From Frankiales bacterium (GTDB lineage: Bacteria > Actinomycetota > Actinomycetes > Mycobacteriales > Jatrophihabitantaceae): 13,079 bases of DNA. Under the pieces are notes generated by a model that was not told the DNA's origin, did no database searches, and saw only the letters and a program-made list of their open reading frames with translations. Shown in pieces: positions 5,619 through 11,918 of the stretch (the stretch's first letter is position 1; each line of letters starts with the position of its first letter). The translations under genes and the position numbers were made by a program. The stretch lies in assembly GCA_025963265.1 (NCBI GenBank), contig JAOPUY010000186.1, positions 1 through 13,079 on the forward strand. The letters run 5' to 3'.

Positions 5619-7274
5619 CTAGCGCACCGCGTCTTCGTCCTGACTCTCCTCGGCGGCCCGAGCGGCCTCGATTCCCGAGGTGCGGCGCAGTGGGATCTCC
5701 TCCAGCATCAAGGACAGGACGAAGGCCACCACCAGCACCACCGCACCGGCGATGAACACGACATCGATCGAGCTGGAGAAGCCCTGTAGGAACGGTCGGG
5801 CGATGGTCTTGTCCAGCCCGCTGACGAAGGCGGTGTCGTTGAGGCTTCCCGAGGCCTGGGTCACCGTCTTGAGCTGGTCTGGGTGAGCGGCCACGGCCTG
5901 TTGGAAGGCCGGCGTCGCGCCGGCCTGGGAGTAGGCCTCGGAGATCTTGCCGGGCGCGACCGAGAAGAGGACCGACAAGAACACCGCGGTTCCGAGCGTC
6001 CCGCCCATGGCGCGGAAGAACGTCCCCGACGAACTGGCCACACCGATGTCGCGAGGACTGACCGCGTTCTGCATCGCCAGCTGGATCGTCTGCATGCTCA
6101 GGCCCAGTCCGACCCCGAAGATCAGCATGTAGACGTCGACCTCGAGCAGCGAGGTCTGGGCCTGCAATCTCGCCAGCAACGCCATGGCGATGATCAGCAA
6201 GACCGATCCGGCGATCGGGTACCGGCGATACCGCCCGGTCCGCGAGGTCGCGAAGCCGGCCAGCGTCGAGGCGACCATCATCCCCAGGACGAGTGGCAGC
6301 AGCAGCAGGCCGGCCTCGGTGGGCGACGCGCCCTTGACGATTTGCAGGTACAGCGGCAGCGAGCCCAGGCCGCCGAACATCCCGGCGCCGATGACCAGCG
6401 AAAACGCCGAGCCGTAGCCGAAGACCTTGTTCTGGAACAGGCGCATCGGAATCAGCGCGGCGTCGCCCATCCGTCGCTCGACCCAGATCCAGGCGATCAC
6501 CCCGGAGATCCCGACGACGTAGCAGGCGACGGCGGCCAGTGACCCCCAACCCCAGGTGCGCCCTTGTTCGGCCACGATCAGAATCGGCACCAGGCCGACG
6601 ACTAGCAGCGCCGCTCCCAACCAGTCGATGCGTTGCGGATTGCTGCGGCCCGGCAACCGCAGGAATTTGGTGACCACGATCAGGGCGACCAAGCCGATTG
6701 GCACGTTGACGTAGAAGATCCAGCGCCAGCCGACCACGCCCAAGATGCGGTCCTGTCCGGAGAGGAAGCCACCGACGACCGGGCCGAGCACACTCGAGGT
6801 GGCGAAGACGCCCATGAAGTAGCCCATGTACTTCGGGCGCTGTTGAGGGGAGAGGATGTCGGCCATGATGGCCAGCGCCAGTGAGGCCAAGCCGCCCGCT
6901 CCGGCTCCCTGGAAGGCTCGAAAGGCGGCGAGCATGTACATGTTCGTGGCCAACCCGCACAGCGCCGAGCCGGCGATGAAGATGGTGATCGCCAACAGGA
7001 AGAAGGGTTTGCGGCCGTAGATGTCGGAGAGCTTTCCGTACAGCGGCGTGGTCAGGGTCGATGTGATCAGAAAGGCGGTCGTCACCCAGGCCTGCACCGA
7101 CAGGCCGTTGAGATCGTCGCCGATTCGCCGAATTGCGGTCGACACGATGGTCTGGTCGAGCGCGGCTAGAAACATCCCGAGGAGCAGCCCGGCCAGGATG
7201 GTCAGGATCTGGCGGTGCGACATCTCGCCCGAGGCCCCGTGCTGGTGCTGGGCCGGGTCGGCCGTCGCGGTCAT
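5619..7274 (-). CDS. DHA2-family (EmrB/QacA) drug:H+ antiporter, 14 TM
   Basis: 551 residues. Major-facilitator exporters of this family sit in the inner membrane and extrude drugs, dyes or toxic metabolites in exchange for protons. Motif D1 LDQTIVSTA (39-47) carries the conserved acidic residue Asp40, motif A is GKLSDIYGRK (80-89), and motif C is seen in VLGPVVGG. Hydrophobic segments continue to a last helix near DVVFIAGAVVLVVAFVLSL, with a long hydrophilic loop before it and an acidic C-terminal tail (AEESQDED). The ATG at 7272-7274 is chosen because it overlaps the MarR stop as ATGA and has GGGAG four bases upstream; an upstream in-frame start at 7325 would lie inside the MarR gene. Translational coupling to MarR suggests control by that repressor. 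The exported substrate is unknown. Confidence 0.94.
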   Translation of the reverse strand: MTATADPAQHQHGASGEMSHRQILTILAGLLLGMFLAALDQTIVSTAIRRIGDDLNGLSVQAWVTTAFLITSTLTTPLYGKLSDIYGRKPFFLLAITIFIAGSALCGLATNMYMLAAFRAFQGAGAGGLASLALAIMADILSPQQRPKYMGYFMGVFATSSVLGPVVGGFLSGQDRILGVVGWRWIFYVNVPIGLVALIVVTKFLRLPGRSNPQRIDWLGAALLVVGLVPILIVAEQGRTWGWGSLAAVACYVVGISGVIAWIWVERRMGDAALIPMRLFQNKVFGYGSAFSLVIGAGMFGGLGSLPLYLQIVKGASPTEAGLLLLPLVLGMMVASTLAGFATSRTGRYRRYPIAGSVLLIIAMALLARLQAQTSLLEVDVYMLIFGVGLGLSMQTIQLAMQNAVSPRDIGVASSSGTFFRAMGGTLGTAVFLSVLFSVAPGKISEAYSQAGATPAFQQAVAAHPDQLKTVTQASGSLNDTAFVSGLDKTIARPFLQGFSSSIDVVFIAGAVVLVVAFVLSLMLEEIPLRRTSGIEAARAAEESQDEDAVR

Positions 7275-7798
7275 TTCACTCCCGAGAAGGTCGGCCGGTC
7301 CTGCTTCGGATCTTCGCGTGACCACGCGGGCCGATTGCGCTCAAGCCCGGCCGCGAAGCGAGCTAGCTGCGCAGCGAAGCCGCTGACCTCCGCCGCGTCC
7401 CAACCTTGCAGCACGAGCCGGTAGAACTCGATGCGCGCGCTGCTGTTCTGCTGATGAGCCTGCTGACCGCGATCAGTGAGGGCAAGGACGCTGGCCCGAC
7501 CGTCGAGCGGGTCAGCTCGGCGTTCGACGAGCCCGTCGCTGACCAGGGCGGCGACCTGGCGGCTCACGGTCGATGGGTCGGCCTGCGCGGCCTCGGCTAG
7601 TGCGCTCGCCCGCATCGACCCGTTGCTGGCCAAGCAGCTGATCAGCCCGATCGCCGACCGTTCCGGGCCTCGTCGGGTGTCCGCTTGGATTTGTGCCTTC
7701 AGGCGGAGATGCGCTCCCACGGCGTTGCTAAAGGACTCCGCGACGAGGGCGGCGTCGTGGTCGCGCGGGAGGTCTGAATCTTGCTTCGTGACAGTCAC
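7271..7798 (-). CDS. MarR-family transcriptional regulator
   Basis: 175 residues, typical for MarR proteins, which bind palindromic operators as dimers and release DNA on binding phenolic or other small compounds. The winged helix covers about 60-111: helices with SMRASALAEAAQADPSTVSRQVAALVSDGLVER in segments 61-93, and the wing ADPLDGRASVLALTDRG with the signature D-x-R-G pattern (DPLDGR at 96-101). The GTG at 7796-7798 has AGGAG five bases upstream and is preferred to an upstream start at 7852, which falls in the promoter. It overlaps the exporter start by four bases, so it most likely represses itself and the exporter. A dyad in its promoter is a likely binding site. Confidence 0.92.
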   Translation of the reverse strand: MTVTKQDSDLPRDHDAALVAESFSNAVGAHLRLKAQIQADTRRGPERSAIGLISCLASNGSMRASALAEAAQADPSTVSRQVAALVSDGLVERRADPLDGRASVLALTDRGQQAHQQNSSARIEFYRLVLQGWDAAEVSGFAAQLARFAAGLERNRPAWSREDPKQDRPTFSGVK

Positions 7799-7834
7799 GC
7801 CTGCTCCTATGCTGCTGAACTTCAATTTCGCATA

Positions 7835-7860
7835 GTTGCATGCAGCAAGCAACCAAATCG
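7835..7860 (-). promoter_or_regulatory. marR promoter with overlapping dyad
   Basis: On the minus strand, TTGGTT and TATGCG are separated by 16 bases, giving a plausible -35/-10 pair for the MarR-exporter operon. Within it lies GTTGC-N9-GCAAC (7835-7839 and 7849-7853), together with the smaller palindrome TGCATGCA (7837-7844). A MarR site covering the promoter elements would repress by blocking RNA polymerase, the usual arrangement in this family. Confidence 0.5.
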
Positions 7861-7892
7861 GCTGTCACGCAGCACACATCGCCGTCGAGCCT

Positions 7893-8597
7893 TCAGCGCG
7901 GCTGCTCGGAGAGCTCGCGACCGCGGCGAGCCAGCTCGTCCAGACTCTCGAGCTGCTGGCGCACGGTGTGCAGGCACGTCTCGAGCAGGGGCTTGGCCGC
8001 CGAACTGACCGCCTGGCCGCGAACGGCGGGCAGCACGAATCGCTTGATCCAGAGCCTGGTCTCGACCTCGGGCCGGCCCAGGTCGATCAGGGTGATGCCT
8101 TGCTCGGCCAGCCACGAGACGACTTCCAACGTCGGGAGGCTGTTTCGTAGTTGTCCGTCGGCCTGGCCGGCGCGAACGATCGGCGTCAGCGACGCGCTTA
8201 TCGTCCAACGGAAGCGGTCCTGGACGGATCTGGAATCGGGCGCCGCCCACGGCTCTCGCAGCAGTTCGACTTCATTGATCAACCCAGTCCAGAACGCCAG
8301 GCTGTCCGCTATTCGGCCGCCCGCGGTTATCGCGATTGAGGCCCGGGCCGTGGCCTCCGCGGCGAAGCGGCCGAGGAGGATGAGCGCCGCGTGTCGCGGC
8401 AGCTGCGACTTGTTCCCGAAGTACCGGTAGGCGGTGGCTCGGGAAACACCAGCCGCCTCCGCTAGGTCTTCGATCGTCACCTCGGCCAGCTCGCTTGCCC
8501 GGCCTTCACCCACTCGGGCCTCGAGGGCCCGCAGCAAGCGGTCTCTGGCCGCGGGTGAGTCGTCGGAGGACGGGACGCGGGGATCGATCGTTGACAA
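7893..8597 (-). CDS. TetR-family transcriptional regulator
   Basis: About 234 residues. The DNA-binding part is N-terminal: VTIEDLAEAAGVSRATAYRYF (split at 43-62) followed by GNKSQL is the standard TetR helix-turn-helix. The rest is helical and would bind a ligand, but gives no clue to its identity. The TTG at 8595-8597 is favoured because GAGG stands five bases upstream (GAGGTGACTTTG); the GTG at 8601-8603 lies inside that ribosome site. It is divergent from the Crp/Fnr gene across about 90 bases and in the same direction as the MarR-exporter pair, 94 bases further on, so it may control the Crp gene, the exporter operon, or both. Confidence 0.9.
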   Translation of the reverse strand: MSTIDPRVPSSDDSPAARDRLLRALEARVGEGRASELAEVTIEDLAEAAGVSRATAYRYFGNKSQLPRHAALILLGRFAAEATARASIAITAGGRIADSLAFWTGLINEVELLREPWAAPDSRSVQDRFRWTISASLTPIVRAGQADGQLRNSLPTLEVVSWLAEQGITLIDLGRPEVETRLWIKRFVLPAVRGQAVSSAAKPLLETCLHTVRQQLESLDELARRGRELSEQPR

Positions 8598-8620
8598 AGT
8601 CACCTCGCGTTTGAAGTCCG

Positions 8621-8658
8621 TCTGATATTTTATGAAGCTATCCTCATCTTAGTACAGT
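8621..8658. promoter_or_regulatory. shared divergent promoter region between tetR and crp/fnr-type gene
   Basis: This AT-rich patch (TCTGATATTTTATGAAGC and onward) separates the divergent genes. For the plus-strand gene, TTATGA (8630-8635) and TACAGT (8653-8658) with a 17-base spacer are a usable but weak promoter. For the minus strand, TAAAAT and TATCAG are possible -10 boxes. I see no strong dyad in it. Confidence 0.35.
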
Positions 8659-8688
8659 TCAGCTGGCGATCGATCCTGAGGAGGGCGA

Positions 8689-9387
8689 GTGGCCCAGCGA
8701 CTTGACGTCGATCCGACTTTGGCGATCGAGGTTGCCGGGGGCTGGTCGCCGGAGTGGCTGCCGAGCGAGGTAGCCCTCATCGATCTCGAGCCAGGCACCC
8801 GGATCTTCCGCGAGGGTGAACTGGGTCATGACCTGTACCTGGTCTTGTCGGGCACGGTCAAACTCACCCGCAGGTCGACCGCGGGCCGCGAGGTCCTGAT
8901 CGGGCTCAGGGGTCCGAACGACCACTTTGGCCAGGCGGCCGCGTTCGACTCAGCCCCACGCGGCGTGACCGCGCGGGCCCTGACCCGGGCGCAGGTGGCC
9001 CGCATCCCGCAGTCGGTGTTGGTGCCCTGGCTGCTGCGGCATCCGGAGATCAGCCTGGAGATTCTGCGGACGGCTGCGCAACGGGTGAAGCGAAACAACT
9101 CGGTGCTCGCCGACATGATCGGCCTCAAGGTGTCCAACCGGGTGGCCAAGCAACTGCTCGGGTTGGCCGCGGAGTTCGGCCGCACCGGCCCCGACGGGAT
9201 CTGGGTCGAGCACCAGCTCAGTCAAACGGAACTCGCTCACCTGGCCGGGACCTCTCGCGAGACCTGCAACAAAGTGCTGGCCGAGTTCGCCCGCGCTGGC
9301 TACCTGCGGGTCGAGATGCGCAGCATCCTGATCATCGACATCGACCGCCTGCGGGCGGCCGCGGCCAGCGCGCCGGTCACAAATTGA
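8689..9387 (+). CDS. Crp/Fnr-family transcriptional regulator
   Basis: 232 residues with the standard layout: a cyclic-nucleotide-binding-type beta-roll (about 25-115), a long dimer helix (HPEISLEILRTAAQRVKRNN), and a C-terminal winged helix with LSQTELAHLAGTSRETCNKV (177-196). In E. coli Crp the cAMP cassette needs Glu72, Arg82 and Ser83; here the same places read Gln82, Arg91 and Gly92, so canonical cAMP binding is doubtful. There is no N-terminal Cys cluster as in Fnr, so it is unlikely to be an iron-sulphur oxygen sensor. Start GTG at 8689 has GAGGAGG four bases upstream. Its 3' end overlaps the convergent dehydrogenase gene by 11 bases. Signal and targets are unknown. Confidence 0.93.
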   Translation: MAQRLDVDPTLAIEVAGGWSPEWLPSEVALIDLEPGTRIFREGELGHDLYLVLSGTVKLTRRSTAGREVLIGLRGPNDHFGQAAAFDSAPRGVTARALTRAQVARIPQSVLVPWLLRHPEISLEILRTAAQRVKRNNSVLADMIGLKVSNRVAKQLLGLAAEFGRTGPDGIWVEHQLSQTELAHLAGTSRETCNKVLAEFARAGYLRVEMRSILIIDIDRLRAAAASAPVTN

Positions 9388-10150
9388 AGCGGAGCGCGCC
9401 GTCGATGCGAATCGTGGTGCCGTTGAGGTAGTCGTTCTCCGCCATCTGCAGGGCGAGTTGGGCGTACTCCGAGGCCCGGCCCATCCGCTTCGGGTTGGGG
9501 ACGCCGAGTCCGAATTTCGCGTTGGCTTCTTCCTCGGTCATCCGGTAGGCCGGGGTGAGGAAGGTGCCGGGCGCGATGCTCAGGACCCGCACGCCGGCCG
9601 GCGCCAGGTCGCGCGCGGCGGTCAGGGTGAGGCCGATGACGCCGCCCTTGGCCATCGAGTACGCGGACTGGCCGACCTGGCCCTCGAAGCCGGCGATGCT
9701 GGCCGTGGTGATGACCAGGCCGCGCTGGTTGTCGGCCAGCGGCTCATTCTTGGTCATCGCAGCCGCGGTGCGGCTCAGCGCCCGGTAGGTGGCGATGAAG
9801 TAGTACTCGGTGGTGAGCAGGAACTCCTCCATCGGGTACGGGGTGCCGTCGCGGGAGACGATGCGCTTGGCGCCGCCACCGCCGGGGCCGCCGTTGACGA
9901 CCACGGCCACCCGCAGCGGGCCCAAGCCCTGCGCCTTCGCGATCGCGGCGTCGATCGACTCGTCGCTGGTCACGTCGGTCTTGAAGAACTCGACACCGTC
10001 GCCCAACTCGGCGGCGATCTCGTTGCCGTGCTCCTCAGCGACGTCGGCGATGACGACCTTGACGCCGGCCGCCGCGAACTTGCGCACAGTCTGCTCGCCA
10101 AATCCGCCGGCGCCGCCGATGACGAGTGCTGATGCTCCAGTGAGATCCAC
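9377..10150 (-). CDS. short-chain dehydrogenase/reductase (type II 3-hydroxyacyl-CoA dehydrogenase-like)
   Basis: 257 residues, a classical SDR that oxidises or reduces a hydroxyl/keto group with NAD(P)(H). The Rossmann glycine motif is GGAGGFG (12-18); Asp36 at the end of beta-2 (VVIADVA) points to NAD(H). TDV (58-60) binds the adenine. The catalytic residues are Ser151, Tyr164 and Lys168 (YSMAK), and PGTF follows in the usual place. The NNAG structural motif is replaced by N86-G-G-P-G. The overall pattern recalls human HSD10-like proteins acting on 3-hydroxyacyl-CoA, but the substrate is not decided. The GTG at 10148-10150 has AAGGAGG eight bases upstream. It follows the second TetR gene by 109 bases in the same direction and ends in overlap with the Crp/Fnr gene. 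Confidence 0.93.
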   Translation of the reverse strand: MDLTGASALVIGGAGGFGEQTVRKFAAAGVKVVIADVAEEHGNEIAAELGDGVEFFKTDVTSDESIDAAIAKAQGLGPLRVAVVVNGGPGGGGAKRIVSRDGTPYPMEEFLLTTEYYFIATYRALSRTAAAMTKNEPLADNQRGLVITTASIAGFEGQVGQSAYSMAKGGVIGLTLTAARDLAPAGVRVLSIAPGTFLTPAYRMTEEEANAKFGLGVPNPKRMGRASEYAQLALQMAENDYLNGTTIRIDGALRFNL

Positions 10151-10259
10151 GCTTACTGCCTCCTTGAGATGCTTTCCATTGGCTAGTTGCTCTCCCCGGA
10201 CTCTAGAGGCAACCCCCCGGTAACAGACAGCGGCTATCGATGTGACCTACGACAGTCGA

Positions 10260-10871
10260 CTACGTCAGCGGCGCGACGGCGGCCATCGCCCCGTCCAGCA
10301 GGTCAGCCAAGGAGGCTTGCGCGTCGGTGGCGACCCATTCGTCGTGGGCCGCGTCGAAGCAGGACAGCGCCGAGGCGGCGATGGCCCGGTCGCGCAGTTG
10401 CGGCGGCGGGCTCTCAGCGGCAGGCGAGGCCCGGCGGGCCAATTGCGCCGCCAACAAGGCCCGCCAGCGAAGCTGCTTCTCCAGCCGGCGGGCGTCCAGC
10501 GCGGGCGTGTCGCGCAGCATCCGGCGCAGCTGCAGGCTGCGCTGCGGGTCGCTGAGATTGAGCGTCACCAGGAAGTCCAAGGCTCCGCGTAAGGCCAGCC
10601 AGGGCGGTTCGGCCGCCGGACGTTCGCCCAGCCGGGCCGCGATCCGCTCGCCCACCAGCTCGAGGTTGCCGAAGACGAGGTCCTCTTTGGAGGGGAAATA
10701 ACGGAAGAAGCTCCGTTTTGACAAACCGCAGCCGGCGGAGATGTCCTCGATGGTGGTTTGGTCGTAGCCGTTAAGGATGAAAAGGTTCATCCCGATGGTC
10801 ATGAGCTCGGCCCGCACGGTGCGCCGAGTGCGCTCCCGCAGACCCACCTCTGGTTCGACGCCCTGGCTCAT
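10260..10871 (-). CDS. TetR-family transcriptional regulator
   Basis: About 203 residues from the ATG at 10869-10871; a GTG six codons upstream (10887-10889) with a weak AAGG site is an alternative start. The N-terminal helix-turn-helix reads GYDQTTIEDISAGCGLSKRS then FFRYFPSKEDLVFG, a typical TetR signature. The C-terminal half is rich in Ala, Arg and Leu with no family-specific ligand motif. It is divergent from the LLM oxidoreductase/exporter operon, whose promoter carries a dyad that suits a TetR dimer, so repression of that operon is the most likely role. The dehydrogenase gene follows 109 bases downstream in the same direction and may share the transcript. Confidence 0.92.
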   Translation of the reverse strand: MSQGVEPEVGLRERTRRTVRAELMTIGMNLFILNGYDQTTIEDISAGCGLSKRSFFRYFPSKEDLVFGNLELVGERIAARLGERPAAEPPWLALRGALDFLVTLNLSDPQRSLQLRRMLRDTPALDARRLEKQLRWRALLAAQLARRASPAAESPPPQLRDRAIAASALSCFDAAHDEWVATDAQASLADLLDGAMAAVAPLT

Positions 10872-10901
10872 TCGGGAGATTTTACGCACTCGGCAGCCTT
10901 G

Positions 10902-10932
10902 TTGACAGCCGGTGTCAGCTTCGGCGTAAGGT
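10902..10932 (+). promoter_or_regulatory. promoter of the LLM oxidoreductase/exporter operon
   Basis: A perfect TTGACA (10902-10907) is followed after 19 bases by TAAGGT (10927-10932), which fits TANNNT. The spacer is slightly long. Transcription would begin near 10939, leaving a leader of about 90 bases before the ATG at 11028. Confidence 0.55.
10903..10917. promoter_or_regulatory. inverted repeat TGACA-GCCGG-TGTCA over the -35 box (TetR operator candidate)
   Basis: Perfect five-base arms with five bases between them, centred on the -35 and spacer of the plus-strand promoter and 32 bases upstream of the TetR gene's ATG start. A 15-base dyad in a divergent intergenic region next to a TetR gene is the classic arrangement for local repression and autoregulation. 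Confidence 0.5.
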
Positions 10933-11027
10933 GACGGAAATCCTCAGATCGCTGGTTGCTGAGCGCGGGTGAGTAACGCGCCACGCGGACTGGACGCTGC
11001 GCCCCGCCGACGTAGAAGGTAAGCACC

Positions 11028-11918
11028 ATGAAGCTCGCGCTGCACGTCAACTCCTTCACCTGGCCAGACGGGCCCTCGGCCATCGGCCCGAAGCTGATCG
11101 AGATCGCCCGCACCGCCGACGAGGTCGGCTTTTCCCGGCTGTCGGTGATGGATCACGTCTGGCAGATCTACATCAACGGCCCCAAAGAGCAGGAGATGCT
11201 CGAGGCCTACACCGCGTTGGGCTTTCTGGCCGCTCAGACCACCAAGGTGGAGCTGCTGACGCTGGTCACCGGGGTCACCTACCGCGCGCCGGGCCTGCTG
11301 GCCAAAGCCGTCACCACCCTCGACGTGCTCTCCGGCGGCCGGGCCTGGCTGGGCATCGGCGCGGCCTGGAACGAGGCCGAGGCCGACGGCTTGGGCTTGG
11401 GCTACGGCCCGACCGCCGAGCGCTTCGAGCGGTTGGAGGAGGCGATCCAGATCTGCCTGCAGATGTGGAGCGAGAACACCGGGCCCTACGCCGGCGAGCA
11501 TTACACGCTGGCCAGCACCCTGAACGCGCCGCAACCGCTGGCCGAGCCAGCTCGCCCAGGCGGCCGGCCGCGGATCATGATCGGCGGCGGGGGCGAGAAG
11601 AAGACGCTGCGACTGGTCGCCAAGTACGCCGACGCCTGCAACCTCGGCGGCGGCGACCTCGGCCTGCTGGCCCACAAGCTGGACGTGCTGCGTGAGCACT
11701 GCGCCGCCGAGGGCCGCGATTACGACTCGATCGAGAAGACGGGCTTGCTGCCGCTGCGTCCCGACGGCGAGGGCGGGGTGGGCGCGCTCCTCGACCGACT
11801 GCGGGGCCTGCACGAGCTCGGCTTCACCACCGTGCACGGCGCGGTCGCCGGCGTCGCCGCCATCACGCCGCTCGAGGTGCTCGGCTCCGAGGTCATCCCG
11901 GAGATCGCCACGTGGTGA
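11028..11918 (+). CDS. F420-type LLM (luciferase-like) oxidoreductase
   Basis: 296 residues, one TIM-barrel domain of the bacterial luciferase-like superfamily, in which actinomycete members commonly use coenzyme F420. Segments typical of the family are MKLALHVNSFTW at the first strand, DEVGFSRLSVMDHVWQ, LLTLVTGVTYRAPGLLAKAV, the hallmark WLGIGAAWNEAEADGLG, the RFERLEEAIQICLQMW helix, and PRIMIGGGGEKKTLRLVAKYADACNL near the C-terminal phosphate-binding region (given here in parts). A flavin-using member cannot be excluded. ATG at 11028 has GAAGG about eight bases upstream. It overlaps the following exporter by four bases, so a product or substrate of this enzyme may be what the exporter carries; both probably answer to the divergent TetR. 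Confidence 0.92.
   Translation: MKLALHVNSFTWPDGPSAIGPKLIEIARTADEVGFSRLSVMDHVWQIYINGPKEQEMLEAYTALGFLAAQTTKVELLTLVTGVTYRAPGLLAKAVTTLDVLSGGRAWLGIGAAWNEAEADGLGLGYGPTAERFERLEEAIQICLQMWSENTGPYAGEHYTLASTLNAPQPLAEPARPGGRPRIMIGGGGEKKTLRLVAKYADACNLGGGDLGLLAHKLDVLREHCAAEGRDYDSIEKTGLLPLRPDGEGGVGALLDRLRGLHELGFTTVHGAVAGVAAITPLEVLGSEVIPEIATW

Noticed and set aside
5539..6960. 473-codon minus-strand frame inside the first exporter gene
   Set aside because: It overlaps the exporter in another frame, reads as Arg/Gly-rich low-complexity text with no membrane or catalytic motif, and the exporter frame is unambiguous.
10151..10259. possible hairpin (GTTG-CTCT pairing with AGAG-CAAC) between the second TetR gene and the dehydrogenase
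   Set aside because: The stem needs a bulge and has no U-tract, so it is not convincing as a terminator; no promoter hexamers are clear in this gap either.
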